From contig NZ_JBMVQY010000001.1 of the NCBI RefSeq assembly GCF_049537125.1, forward strand, positions 1,054,001-1,118,000: 64,000 nt of DNA, written 5' to 3'. Positions 52,958 through 62,570 of the stretch are shown one piece after another (the stretch's first letter is position 1; each line of letters opens with the position of its first letter). Position numbers and translations under genes: made by a program. The notes beneath the pieces are model-generated. The model was not told the DNA's origin and made no database searches. It saw only the letters and a program-made list of their open reading frames with translations. The stretch comes from Limisphaera sp026417315. GTDB lineage: Bacteria > Verrucomicrobiota > Verrucomicrobiia > Limisphaerales > Limisphaeraceae.

Positions 52958-55366
52958 ATGATGCGGGGCATGCGGACCTGGATCCTTTGCGTGGCGTGCC
53001 TGGGGATGGGTTGGGCTGGACTGGTGGGGGGGCCGGCTCGAGCGGAGGAGCCGCCGCCCGGCAGCTGGGTGTTGTGGTATCGACAACCGGCGCGGGTGTG
53101 GACCGAAGCTCTGCCGGTGGGCAACGGACGGCTGGGGGCGATGGTCTTCGGGAGAGTGGAGGAGGAGCGGATCCAGTTCAACGAGGACACGCTGTGGTTG
53201 GGCGAGCCGCGAGACTACTCCCGTCCGGGTGCCTGGCGGCATTTGGAAACGTTGCGACGGTTGTTGTTCGAAGGACGCCAGCGGGAGGCCGAGGAGCTGG
53301 CGATGCGGGAATTCATGAGTGTGCCGCTGCGCCAGATGCCCTATCAACCGTTCGCGGACCTGTGGCTGCGTTTCCCCGAACACGGTCCGGTGGAGTCCTA
53401 TCGCCGCGAACTCGACCTGGAGGAGGCCGTGGCGCGGGTGCGGTACCGGGTGGGGGGCGTGACGTTCGAGCGGGAGGTGTTTGCCAGCGCGCCGGATCAG
53501 GTATTGGTGGTGCATCTGCGGGCAGACCGGCCGGGGGCGTTGCGGTTCGAGGCCGGTTTTCGCTGTCCCCACACCAATGCCCATGTGGCGGCCATGGCGC
53601 CCCGCCGATTGGTGTTGCGCGGTCGGGTCCGCGATTACGATGAGCGGAACCGGCTGGAGATCCGAAATCCGTTGCGGTTTGAAGCCGTCCTGGAAGTCCG
53701 CGCCGAGGGGGGCCGTGTGGCGGTGGAGGCGGATCGGGTGCGGGTGGAGGGGGCGCGTTCGGCGACGCTGCTGCTGGCCGCCGCCACGAGTTTCCGCAAC
53801 TTCCAGGACGTGTCGGCCGATCCCTCCGAGCGTTGCACCACCGTCCTAGAGCGGCTGAAACGGAGGGATCACGCGGCGCTGCGCCGCGCCCACGTGGCCG
53901 AACATCGACCATTGTTTCAGCGGGTCTCGCTGGATTTGGGACGCGGCCCGGGCGATGCGCTGCCCACCGATGAGCGGTTGGCGCGGGCACGGGACCATGA
54001 CGATCCCGGCCTGGCGGCGCTGGTGTTTCAATACGGACGATATCTCTTGCTGGCGAGCAGCCGTCCCGGCACCCAGCCGGCGAATCTTCAAGGAATCTGG
54101 AACGAAAGCCTGCGCCCGCCCTGGGACAGCAAATACACCTGCAACATCAACGTGGAAATGAACTATTGGCCGGCAGAGGTGACGAGTCTGCCGGAGTGTC
54201 ACGAGCCGCTGTTCGATGCGTTGGAGGACCTGGTGGTGTCCGGACAACGGACGGCCCGGAATCACTACAACGCCCGCGGCTGGGTGCTGCATCACAACTT
54301 CGATCTGTGGCGGGGGACGGCGCCCATCAATCACAGCAACCACGGCATCTGGGTCACGGGCGGGGCCTGGTTGAGCCTGCATTTGTGGGAGCACTATTTG
54401 TTCAGCCAGGAACGGGAGTTTCTGGCCCGGCGCGCGTATCCCATCATGCGTGAGGCGGCGTTGTTTTTTGTGGATTACCTGGTGGAAGACCCGCGCACGG
54501 GCTGGCTGATCAGCGGGCCCTCCAATTCGCCGGAGCAGGGAGGGCTGGTGATGGGCCCGACGATGGATCACCAGATCATCCGTTCGTTGTTTGCCGCGGT
54601 GAGCGAAGCTGCGCGCATTCTGGGGACGGACGCGGCCCTGGCCGCGCAGTTGGATCGGTTGCGGGCCCGGATTGCGCCCAACCAGATCGGTCGCCTGGGC
54701 CAGTTGCAGGAATGGCTGGAGGACAAGGACGATCCCAACAACAAACACCGGCACGTTTCGCATCTGTGGGCGGTGTATCCGGGATGGGAGATCACCTGGC
54801 GCACGACAAATCTGTTTCAGGCGGCGCGGCAGTCGTTGAACTTCCGGGGGGACGAGGCCACCGGTTGGAGCATGGGTTGGAAGGTGAACTTGTGGGCGCG
54901 GTTTCTGGACGGGGACCGGGCATACCGCATTCTGCGGAACTTGTTGGCTCCGGTGGGCAGTCGAGCCGATGGCGGGTTGTATCCCAACCTGTTCGACGCG
55001 CATCCGCCGTTCCAAATCGACGGCAACTTCGGGGCCACGGCCGGGATTGCCGAGATGTTGCTGCAAAGCCATTTGCGGGACGAGGAGGGGCGGTTCATCC
55101 TTCATTTGCTGCCGGCGCTGCCGTCGGCCTGGCCCACCGGCCATGTCCGGGGGTTGCGTGCGCGCGGGGGATTCGAGGTGGACCTGGCCTGGGAGGAAGG
55201 TCGGCTGAGTTCGGTGACGGTCCGCAGCCGGCCCGGGCGCTCGTGTGTCTTGATGTATGGAGCGCAGCAGGCACGCGTGGAACTGCGACCGGGGGCGGAG
55301 GCGCATTTCGACGGTGCGCTGCGACGGGTGGGGCGGCCGACGCGGTCGGGGGTTGCGGCCCGGTGA
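52958..55366 (+). CDS. Secreted alpha-L-fucosidase, GH95
   Basis: An 802-residue inverting glycosidase acting on alpha-1,2-linked L-fucose or L-galactose. The signal peptide ends near residue 27 (GGPARAEE). The N-terminal beta domain has the standard LWYRQPARVWTEALPVGNGRLGAMVFG-type opening and FNEDTLWLGEP. The catalytic (alpha/alpha)6 barrel has the paired Asn in CNINVEMNYWPAE (near 395), the acid Glu in SGPSNSPEQGG (near 520) and the Asp in FDAHPPFQIDGNFG (near 690). All four catalytic residues known from bifidobacterial AfcA have counterparts. The start is one of two adjacent ATGs (52958 or 52961). Confidence 0.93.
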   Translation: MMRGMRTWILCVACLGMGWAGLVGGPARAEEPPPGSWVLWYRQPARVWTEALPVGNGRLGAMVFGRVEEERIQFNEDTLWLGEPRDYSRPGAWRHLETLRRLLFEGRQREAEELAMREFMSVPLRQMPYQPFADLWLRFPEHGPVESYRRELDLEEAVARVRYRVGGVTFEREVFASAPDQVLVVHLRADRPGALRFEAGFRCPHTNAHVAAMAPRRLVLRGRVRDYDERNRLEIRNPLRFEAVLEVRAEGGRVAVEADRVRVEGARSATLLLAAATSFRNFQDVSADPSERCTTVLERLKRRDHAALRRAHVAEHRPLFQRVSLDLGRGPGDALPTDERLARARDHDDPGLAALVFQYGRYLLLASSRPGTQPANLQGIWNESLRPPWDSKYTCNINVEMNYWPAEVTSLPECHEPLFDALEDLVVSGQRTARNHYNARGWVLHHNFDLWRGTAPINHSNHGIWVTGGAWLSLHLWEHYLFSQEREFLARRAYPIMREAALFFVDYLVEDPRTGWLISGPSNSPEQGGLVMGPTMDHQIIRSLFAAVSEAARILGTDAALAAQLDRLRARIAPNQIGRLGQLQEWLEDKDDPNNKHRHVSHLWAVYPGWEITWRTTNLFQAARQSLNFRGDEATGWSMGWKVNLWARFLDGDRAYRILRNLLAPVGSRADGGLYPNLFDAHPPFQIDGNFGATAGIAEMLLQSHLRDEEGRFILHLLPALPSAWPTGHVRGLRARGGFEVDLAWEEGRLSSVTVRSRPGRSCVLMYGAQQARVELRPGAEAHFDGALRRVGRPTRSGVAAR

Positions 55367-55468
55367 GAGGCCGGGTGGACTGACGGGAAAAGCGAGTCGG
55401 CCCGAGAGGCGGGAGGGAGCACCGCAAGTTAAAGCGGCGGCCGTAACTGCAATCACGGCAGCGAGGAT

Positions 55469-56707
55469 ATGGATCTGCAAACGGAGCTGTTGGCGATCGC
55501 CATCTTCACACTGACGTATCTCCTCATCAGCGGGCGGCGGCTGAAGGTGTTGCCCTTGAACCGACCGGCGGCGGCCGTGCTGGGCACGGTATTGATGGTG
55601 GCGGCCGGAGTGCTCAGCCCGGAGGAAGCCTACCGCGCGGTGGATTATGACACGCTGGTGCTGCTCCTGGGGATGATGTTGATCGCGGCGTATCTGCACA
55701 TGGCCGGCTTTTTTCAATGGGCGGCGGATCAGATTCTGCGTCGGGCACGCACGCCGGTGCGATTGTTGGCGGGGTTGGTAATGACTTCGGGGGTGGCCTC
55801 GGCCCTCCTGGTGAACGACACGGTGTGTCTGATGATGACGCCGCTGGTGGTCGCCGTCATCGTGCGCGGGGGACTTCCCTTGCCGCCGTATTTGTTGGCG
55901 CTGGCGATGAGTGCCAACCTGGGCAGCGTGGCCACCCTGGTGGGCAATCCGCAGAACATGATCATCGGCTCGCTGTCGGGCCTTTCGTTTCTCGAGTTCA
56001 CGCGGTCGCTGCTGCCGGCGGCGGTGGTGGGGATGACGGTGGAGTTCGGGATCTTGTGGTGGGGCTTTCGGCGGGAGTTGCGGTCGGCGGTGATTCGAGT
56101 GCCGGACACGCCGGTGCCGCCGATGGATCGCCGGCTGGTGGCCCTGACCTTTGCCGTGTTGGCGGCCGTGTTCGGCGGCTTTCTCGCAGGGTGGGATCTG
56201 GCCTGGACCGCGTTGGGCGGCGGGGCGGTGCTCATGGTGCTGGCCCGGCGCGACACGCACGAGGTGCTGAAGCTGGTGGATTGGCACCTGCTGGTGTTCT
56301 TCGCCGCTTTGTTTGTGGTGGTGGAGGGCTTTAACCGGACCGGACTGCCCGGCCAAATGTACGGTTGGGTGCGGCCCCTGTTCGGAGAGCATCCGGTCAG
56401 TCAGGCCTGGCACCTGGCCTGGTTTTCCGCGCTGGGATCGAACATTTTCTCCAATGTGCCCTTTGTCCTCGTGGCGGGGCAGTGGATCCAGCATTTTGCC
56501 GATCCGGCGTTGATGTGGAAGGTCATGGCGCTGGCCACGACGTTTGCCGGCAATCTGACGATCCTGGGGTCGGTGGCCAATATCATCGTGGTGGAGTCGG
56601 CGCGAGGTCATTGCGAGGTCGGCTTTTGGGACTATGCGCGCTTCGGCATTCCGGTGACACTGGTGACGCTGGCCGCGGGAATGTTGCTGCTGCTGTGGGT
56701 GCACTGA
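55469..56707 (+). CDS. Anion transporter, SLC13 / ArsB-NhaD superfamily
   Basis: A 412-residue inner-membrane transporter with about eleven helices. VLLLGMMLIAAYLHMAGFF opens the first repeat, followed by VNDTVCLMMTPLVV and the substrate-loop NPQNMIIGSLSG. The second repeat has SNIFSNVPFVLVAG and GNLTILGSVANIIVVESA. The paired SN-x-P and GN-x-T motifs are those of the ion transporter superfamily that includes sulfate, citrate and arsenite carriers; the substrate cannot be decided. A GAGG sequence lies in front of the ATG at 55469. Confidence 0.88.
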   Translation: MDLQTELLAIAIFTLTYLLISGRRLKVLPLNRPAAAVLGTVLMVAAGVLSPEEAYRAVDYDTLVLLLGMMLIAAYLHMAGFFQWAADQILRRARTPVRLLAGLVMTSGVASALLVNDTVCLMMTPLVVAVIVRGGLPLPPYLLALAMSANLGSVATLVGNPQNMIIGSLSGLSFLEFTRSLLPAAVVGMTVEFGILWWGFRRELRSAVIRVPDTPVPPMDRRLVALTFAVLAAVFGGFLAGWDLAWTALGGGAVLMVLARRDTHEVLKLVDWHLLVFFAALFVVVEGFNRTGLPGQMYGWVRPLFGEHPVSQAWHLAWFSALGSNIFSNVPFVLVAGQWIQHFADPALMWKVMALATTFAGNLTILGSVANIIVVESARGHCEVGFWDYARFGIPVTLVTLAAGMLLLLWVH

Positions 56708-57002
56708 ACCGGGCTGGGGCCCGGCTGCCGCCCGGATTCAGGGCGCGGGGGCGGGGTGTTCCGCTCGGCGGCCCTTTCCGAGCTCCGCAGTGGCCAATGG
56801 GCTCCCGAAGCCCCGCGGCGCGGGGAGTGGACGACCTCGACCGGGAGAGGGACGAGGCTGCTCCGGTGCGGAACCGACCGCCGTGGGCAGGGAGACGTCC
56901 GCCGCGAGGGCGCAAGAGGGTGTGCCTTTGGGGGAATGGATCCTGCGATGGCGAACGGGCCGAATCGGTTCAGGGTTGTTTGAATGCGGGGGAAGCTCCA
57001 AA

Positions 57003-60000
57003 ATGCAGCCCCGTCGAAGGCATCCACGAACGCTCATGAGCGGCATTAACGCAAATCCCGCACAACCACTGAAACTGTTGGCTGCCAACCGGAGCGAGAT
57101 CGCCATCCGGATCTTCCGGGCGGCCACGGAGCTGGGGTTCCGGACCGTGGCCATTTACGCCCAAGAGGACCGGTTTTGCATTCATCGGTTCAAGGCCGAC
57201 GAGGCGTACATGGTCGGCGCCGGCAAGGGGCCGGTGGGGGCCTATCTCGACATCCAGGGCATTGTGGATCTGGCCCGGGAGAAAGGCGTACACCTGGTGC
57301 ATCCGGGGTACGGGTTTTTGTCGGAGAACCCGGATTTCGCGCAGGCCTGCCGGGAGGCAGGCCTGATTTTTGTGGGCCCGCGGACGGAACTGCTGCGATT
57401 GATGGGAGACAAAACCGCCGCACGGGCCCTGGCGGAGCGAGTGGGAGTGCCGACGCTGCCGGGCACCCCGGAGCCGGTGAGCGACCGGCGCACGGCGCTT
57501 CAGTGGGCCCGCAGGCTCGGATTCCCGTTGATGATCAAAGCGGCTTACGGCGGCGGCGGCCGCGGGATGCGGGTGGTCCGAAAGGCCTCCGAGCTGGAAT
57601 CGCTTTTGCAGGAGGCCCAGGCCGAGGCGCACAAGGCGTTTGGCAACCCCGCCGTCTTCCTGGAGCGCTACATTCCGAGGGCCAAACACATCGAGGTTCA
57701 GATCCTGGGGGATCAGCACGGCAACGTGGTGCATCTGCATGAGCGGGACTGTTCCGTCCAACGGCGGCACCAGAAGGTGATCGAAGTGGCCCCGGCCGTG
57801 GGCCTGGACGAAAGCCTGCGCAAGGAGCTCTGCGACGCGGCGGTCCGGATCGCTCGCGAAATCCGCTACGACAACGCCGGCACGATCGAATTCCTGGTGG
57901 ACATGGACCGGGGGGAATGGTTCTTCATTGAGATGAACCCCCGCATTCAGGTGGAGCACACCGTCACCGAGGTCATCACCAACGTCGATCTGGTGCGCTC
58001 CCAAATCCTCATTGCCCTGGGCAAGTCCCTGTGGGACCCGGAGGTGGGGGTCCCGCCCCAGGAGGAGATTCCCCGCATGGGGTACGCGATCCAGTGCCGC
58101 ATTACGACGGAAGACCCCGAGAACAACTTCGCGCCGGACTATGGCCGGATTCTGACCTACCGGTCGGCCGGGGGATTCGGTTTGCGGTTGGACGGCGGGA
58201 TGGGCTTTGCCGGGGCGGTGATTACGCCTTTCTACGATTCGTTGCTGGTGAAGGTCACGGCGTTTGGGAGGACCTTCGAGATCGCGTGCCAGCGCATGGA
58301 TCGGGCGCTGCGGGAATTCCGGATCCGGGGCGTCAAGACCAACATTCCGTTCCTGGAGAACGTGATCCATCATGAGGTGTTCCGACGCGGGGCGGCCACG
58401 ACCACGATGATCGACACCACCCCCGAATTGTTCCGGTTCACCCCGCGGCGGGATCGTGCCACGAAACTGCTGACGTTTCTGGGCGAAGTGATCGTCAACG
58501 GCAATCCCCAGGCCAAGGGGTATCAACCCAGGTCCCTGCCGCGCCCGCGGGTTCCCGAGTGCGATCTGCGCCAGCCGCCGCCCCCCGGCACCCGCCAACT
58601 TTTGCTGGAGTGGGGACCGCGGAAATTTGCGGAATGGATCCTTGCCCAGAAACGCACCCTGGTCACGGACACCACGTTCCGGGACGCGCATCAGTCCCTG
58701 CTGGCCACCCGGCTGCGCACGTATGACATGGAGCGCGTGGCCGGGGTGCTGGCCCGGCGGGTGCCGAACCTCTTCAGCCTGGAGATGTGGGGCGGGGCCA
58801 AGTTCGACACCTCCATGCGGTTCCTGTACGAGGATCCCTGGGTGCGTCTGCGGCGACTGCGGGAGCAAATTCCCAATATTTGCTTCCAAATGCTGTTCCG
58901 GGGCGCCAATGCCGTGGGTTACTCCAATTATCCGGACAACGTGGTGGCCGGATTTGTCAAACACGCCGCGGCACAGGGCATCGATCTGTTTCGCATCTTC
59001 GACTCGCTCAATTACCTGCCGAATCTAAAGGTGGCCATGGAGGCCGTGCAGGAAACGCACGCCCTTTGCGAGGGGGCAATCTGTTACACGGGGGACATTT
59101 TGGATCCGCGCCGGACGAAGTACTCGCTCCAATACTACCTGAAGCTGGCGCGGGAACTGAAACGGATGGGCACGCACATCCTCGGCATCAAGGACATGGC
59201 CGGATTGTGCAAGCCGTACGCGGCCCGGGCGCTGGTCAAGGCACTCAAGGAGGAGATCGGTCTGCCGGTTCATTTCCACACGCACGACACCAGTGGCATT
59301 GCCTCGGCCAGCGTGCTCGCGGCAGTGGAGGCCGGAGCGGACATTGTGGATCTGGCCATCGCACCGTTGTCGGGCTCGACCAGCCAGCCCTGTTTGAACT
59401 CCATCGTCGCGGCCCTGCGAGGTCAGGAACGGGACACGGAACTGGACCTGGATGCGCTGAACGAACTGGCCGATTACTGGGAAGCCGTGCGCGAATTCTA
59501 CGCCCCCTTCGACACCTCGCCGCGGTCGGGCAGCGCGTTGGTCTATGTTCACGAAATGCCGGGCGGTCAGTACACCAACCTGAAGGAACAGGCAGCGGCG
59601 ATGGGCCTGTTGGATCGATGGCCGGAAATCGAGCGCACCTATGCCGAGGTCAATCAACTGTTCGGCGACATCGTCAAGGTCACCCCGAGCAGTAAGGTGG
59701 TGGGCGACATGACCATTTTCCTCATCAGCCGCGGGCTGAAGCCCGCGGATGTGTTGAAGTTGAAGCCCGGCAGCCTGTCGTTCCCGGAATCGGTCGTGGA
59801 CATGTTGATGGGCGGGCTCGGGCAGCCGCCCGGTGGTTGGCCCCGCAAGTTGCAGAAGATTGTGTTGGGCGACCGCAAGCCGTATCGCGGTCGACCCGGC
59901 GCGCGCCTGCAGCCCATCGACCTCGAAGCGGTGCGGGAGGAGCTCCGGGCCAAGCTCCGGCGCGACGTCAGCACCGACGACGTGTACAGCTATCTGATGT

Positions 60001-60530
60001 ATCCGGAGGTGTTCCTCCAGTTCGCCAGGATGCTGGCCACATACGATGATTTGTCGGTCCTGCCCACGCCGGCCTTTTTCTACGGGTTGAAGCCGGGCGA
60101 GGAGATCAGTGTGGATCTGGAACCGGGCAAGACCCTGTTCATCCGGTTGATCAGCGTGGGGCCACCGGATGCCGAGGGGAAACGCGTGGTGGCCTTCGAG
60201 CTCAACGGAATGGCCCGGCAGATCACCGTCGTGGACAAGTCGGTCCAGCCCAAGGTCAAGTCCCGACCCAAGGCCGATCCCCAGGATCCCTGGCAGGTGG
60301 GCGCCCCCATCCCCGGTGTGATCACCGCCCTGCCCATCACCGTGGGCGCCACCGTGCGCAAGGGCGACAAACTGCTCGCCCTGGAAGCAATGAAGATGCA
60401 GACGACCGTGCAGGCCCCGATGGACGCGGAGGTGGCGGAGATCCTCGTGGCCAGCGGGGACATGGTGGAAGCCAAGGACCTGCTGGTGAGATTGCGCCCG
60501 ATTTCCGGCTCCGCCACCGCAGGTCGCTGA
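57003..60530 (+). CDS. pyc: Pyruvate carboxylase (biotin enzyme)
   Basis: Makes oxaloacetate from pyruvate, bicarbonate and ATP. The 1175-residue protein has the biotin carboxylase domain (about 20-480; YGFLSENPDFA, GGGGRGMRVV, HLHERDCSVQRRHQK, EMNPRIQVEHTVTE). The carboxyltransferase barrel (about 560-840) has DTTFRDAHQSLLATR, EMWGGAKFDTSMRFL and GIKDMAGLCKP. The PT region follows, and a biotinyl domain with the biotinylated Lys in EAMKMQTTV closes it at about 1135. This order is that of the single-chain enzyme. The ATG at 57003 follows a GGGGGAAG ribosome-binding sequence; a second ATG at 57036 is possible. lpxA converges 32 bases later. Confidence 0.97.
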   Translation: MQPRRRHPRTLMSGINANPAQPLKLLAANRSEIAIRIFRAATELGFRTVAIYAQEDRFCIHRFKADEAYMVGAGKGPVGAYLDIQGIVDLAREKGVHLVHPGYGFLSENPDFAQACREAGLIFVGPRTELLRLMGDKTAARALAERVGVPTLPGTPEPVSDRRTALQWARRLGFPLMIKAAYGGGGRGMRVVRKASELESLLQEAQAEAHKAFGNPAVFLERYIPRAKHIEVQILGDQHGNVVHLHERDCSVQRRHQKVIEVAPAVGLDESLRKELCDAAVRIAREIRYDNAGTIEFLVDMDRGEWFFIEMNPRIQVEHTVTEVITNVDLVRSQILIALGKSLWDPEVGVPPQEEIPRMGYAIQCRITTEDPENNFAPDYGRILTYRSAGGFGLRLDGGMGFAGAVITPFYDSLLVKVTAFGRTFEIACQRMDRALREFRIRGVKTNIPFLENVIHHEVFRRGAATTTMIDTTPELFRFTPRRDRATKLLTFLGEVIVNGNPQAKGYQPRSLPRPRVPECDLRQPPPPGTRQLLLEWGPRKFAEWILAQKRTLVTDTTFRDAHQSLLATRLRTYDMERVAGVLARRVPNLFSLEMWGGAKFDTSMRFLYEDPWVRLRRLREQIPNICFQMLFRGANAVGYSNYPDNVVAGFVKHAAAQGIDLFRIFDSLNYLPNLKVAMEAVQETHALCEGAICYTGDILDPRRTKYSLQYYLKLARELKRMGTHILGIKDMAGLCKPYAARALVKALKEEIGLPVHFHTHDTSGIASASVLAAVEAGADIVDLAIAPLSGSTSQPCLNSIVAALRGQERDTELDLDALNELADYWEAVREFYAPFDTSPRSGSALVYVHEMPGGQYTNLKEQAAAMGLLDRWPEIERTYAEVNQLFGDIVKVTPSSKVVGDMTIFLISRGLKPADVLKLKPGSLSFPESVVDMLMGGLGQPPGGWPRKLQKIVLGDRKPYRGRPGARLQPIDLEAVREELRAKLRRDVSTDDVYSYLMYPEVFLQFARMLATYDDLSVLPTPAFFYGLKPGEEISVDLEPGKTLFIRLISVGPPDAEGKRVVAFELNGMARQITVVDKSVQPKVKSRPKADPQDPWQVGAPIPGVITALPITVGATVRKGDKLLALEAMKMQTTVQAPMDAEVAEILVASGDMVEAKDLLVRLRPISGSATAGR

Positions 60531-60562
60531 AGGGCGGCGGCCGGCCCGGGCGGATCGCCCGA

Positions 60563-61405
60563 TCAGCCCCTCGAACCCGCGGAGTCCTCCGGGGGCTCCG
60601 CTTCGGCCTCCGCCTCCGCACCGCCGGGCCGCTGACGCGAGAGATGACGGCACAGACCGCGCCGGCTGTTCTCCACGAATTGCAGGAGGATTTGGGCCGC
60701 AGGCGAGGAAAACCGCTGCCGTGCCTGCTGCACGGCTTCCCGCAGGGGCAGGCCCTGGCGGAACAGCAGGCGATACAGCCGGCGCAGTTCGAGTCGTTCC
60801 CCGGCGGAGATCCCGGCGCGACGCAGGCCGACCACGTTCAGACCGCATAACGCATTGTCGCCCCAGGCCACGGTGAAGGGAGGCAGGTCCAGACTGATGG
60901 CGGACCCGCCCTGCATCAGGGCCAGCGTGCCCACGCGCACGAATTGGTGCACCAGACAGTTCCCGGAGATGAACGCGCGGTCTTCCACGATGACATGGCC
61001 CCCCAGCAACGCACCGTTGGCCACAATGACGTGGTCGCCCAGCACACAGTTGTGCGCCACGTGACAATGGGCCATCAGGAAGTTGTGGGAACCGATGCGG
61101 GTGTCCTCCTCGGGCCGGTTGCTGCGATGCACCGTCACATGCTCGCGAAACACGTTGTGGTCGCCGATCACCAGACCCGTGGGCGCATCCTTGTACTTCA
61201 GATCCTGCGGGGCATCCCCGATGACGCACCCGGCGTGAAACCGGTTGTGCGCGCCAGCGCGGAGTCGTCCCCACAACACCACATGCGGCCCGACGATACA
61301 GTGCGGGCCCAGCTCGACGTCCCGCCCGATTACGGCATAAGGCCCGACGGTCACGGTCGGATCCAGTCGGGCTTCCGGGTCCACAATGGCGGTGGGATGG
61401 ATCAT
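60563..61405 (-). CDS. lpxA: UDP-N-acetylglucosamine O-acyltransferase
   Basis: First enzyme of lipid A synthesis, so the cell envelope is Gram-negative. The 280-residue protein opens MIHPTAIVDPEARLD and has the left-handed beta-helix hexapeptides (IGRDVELGPHCIVGP, VIGDHNVFREHVTVHRS). The catalytic His region HCHVAHNCVLGDHVIVAN and SAISLDLPPFTVAWGDN follow. The C-terminal helices (RAGISAGERLELRRLYRLLF) are typical, with an extra acidic Ala/Glu tail of about 20 residues. The acyl-chain ruler cannot be read safely. Start at the ATG at 61405. Confidence 0.95.
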   Translation of the reverse strand: MIHPTAIVDPEARLDPTVTVGPYAVIGRDVELGPHCIVGPHVVLWGRLRAGAHNRFHAGCVIGDAPQDLKYKDAPTGLVIGDHNVFREHVTVHRSNRPEEDTRIGSHNFLMAHCHVAHNCVLGDHVIVANGALLGGHVIVEDRAFISGNCLVHQFVRVGTLALMQGGSAISLDLPPFTVAWGDNALCGLNVVGLRRAGISAGERLELRRLYRLLFRQGLPLREAVQQARQRFSSPAAQILLQFVENSRRGLCRHLSRQRPGGAEAEAEAEPPEDSAGSRG

Positions 61406-61570
61406 GAAGTGCACCCGTGCGTGATCCGGCCGGGCTCCCGGCCGGTTTGCTTTGCCTTTGCCATGGGACGACCAGCCCGCCGCCGGCGGCGGCACGGGCC
61501 TTTTCTCGATTCCACGGCCCCAGTCCCCGGTCACCCCGAATCCAGAACCCGCTGCGGCGACCTCTTCTAA

Positions 61571-61609
61571 AGAAAAACTCCGATGGACGGCCCGGACCGC
61601 CATCGGAAG
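61571..61609 (-). terminator. Rho-independent terminator of rpmI-rplT
   Basis: Minus strand: stem TCCGATGG/CCATCGGA (61606-61599 with 61585-61578) with a GC-rich inner loop, followed by GTTTTTC (61577-61571), about 30 bases after the rplT stop. Confidence 0.8.
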
Positions 61610-61637
61610 AGATTAACCGGGCAACCCGCCCGGCTGG

Positions 61638-62021
61638 TCAGGCGGCCTGAGCCAGCCTGGCCCGCTTTTCTTGCAGGGCGTTTTGGGCCAGCTTGATCAG
61701 CTCGGCAAACGCCGGCGCATCCTGCGCGGCCAGGTCGGCCAGGATCTTGCGATCCAGGGCGCATTGAGCCGCCTTGAGTCCCTCCATGAACCGGCTGTAG
61801 GTCATGCCCGCCGCGCGCACGGCGGCGTTGATCCGGATCTGCCACAAACGCCGAAAATTGCGTTTCTTGGTGCGACGATCGCGGTAGGCGTATTGCCGGC
61901 CGTGATCAACCGCGTCGGACGCGTACCGGTAAAGCTTCGAACGCCGCATCCGGTAGCCTTTGGCCGCCTGGATCATTCGTTTGCGGCGTTTTCGGGAGGC
62001 TGGGGCGTTGGTGACTCGCAT
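61638..62021 (-). CDS. rplT: 50S ribosomal protein L20
   Basis: A 127-residue 23S rRNA-binding protein needed early in 50S assembly, and in many bacteria a repressor of its own operon. It opens MRVTNAPASRKRRKRMIQAAKGYRMRRSKLYR-like sequence and has AYRDRRTKKRNFRRLWQIRIN and GMTYSRFMEGLKAAQ, all typical. It follows rpmI by 34 bases. The known L20 autoregulatory structure upstream of rpmI is not recognisable here because the leader is only about 26 bases. Confidence 0.97.
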   Translation of the reverse strand: MRVTNAPASRKRRKRMIQAAKGYRMRRSKLYRYASDAVDHGRQYAYRDRRTKKRNFRRLWQIRINAAVRAAGMTYSRFMEGLKAAQCALDRKILADLAAQDAPAFAELIKLAQNALQEKRARLAQAA

Positions 62022-62055
62022 AGGGGAACCTGGTCAATGGCAGGAGGAAAAGCGT

Positions 62056-62271
62056 TTAGCCGCGGTGGCTGAAGGGCAGATTGGCCAGCACCCGTTCCGC
62101 ATCGGCCGACTCCACCAAAACCTGCTTGCGCAGGGAACGGCGGCGCTTGGGGCTCTTGCCCTGCAACAAGTGCCGTCGGCCTGCGCGGGATCGCAGGACC
62201 TTGCCCGTGGCGGTGATTTTGAACCGCTTGGCCACGGCCTTTCTCGTTTTTACGCCTCGGGGACGTCGCAT
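62056..62271 (-). CDS. rpmI: 50S ribosomal protein L35
   Basis: A 71-residue basic protein: KTRKAVAKRFKITATGKVLR, then AGRRHLLQGKSPKRRRSLRKQ. These are the standard L35 elements. AAAGGA precedes the ATG at 62271. infC, which usually lies directly upstream, is absent; the operon has its own promoter at 62304-62332. Confidence 0.96.
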   Translation of the reverse strand: MRRPRGVKTRKAVAKRFKITATGKVLRSRAGRRHLLQGKSPKRRRSLRKQVLVESADAERVLANLPFSHRG

Positions 62272-62303
62272 ATCGCCAGTCCTTTCTGTAAAACAGAGCC
62301 CCG

Positions 62304-62332
62304 ACAATAGGCGAATGCACGGATGGACGCAA
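62304..62332 (-). promoter_or_regulatory. Candidate promoter of rpmI-rplT
   Basis: Minus strand: TTGCGT (62332-62327), 17-base spacer, TATTGT (62309-62304), giving a leader of about 26 bases. Confidence 0.65.
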
Positions 62333-62417
62333 GTGCCTTTTGCACTTCCTTTGGCCACGCGGCGCGTTTCTGATGCTGGCACCCCTGCAAGCCGGACGGA
62401 GTTTTTCCGTCCTCGGC

Positions 62418-62570
62418 CCGGGAAAAGCCGGGGGAAACCGGGTGTTGCCCTGGGATCCTCGAATCCGCGGCCCGAACACTGAAATGCGCCCTCCGCTGTC
62501 CCTTGCTCCCAAGGGCCAACCCACGCGCTGGAGGTCCACGCCCTTTGTCAGCCCGGGCTACGCCGTCGGA
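62418..62570. repeat. Intergenic repeat (copy B)
   Basis: About 150 bases related to 16279-16430 on the same strand; shared blocks are listed under copy A. This copy lacks the extended hairpin array. A 7-bp stem GGACGGA/TCCGTCC (62394-62412) lies just before it. Confidence 0.6.
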
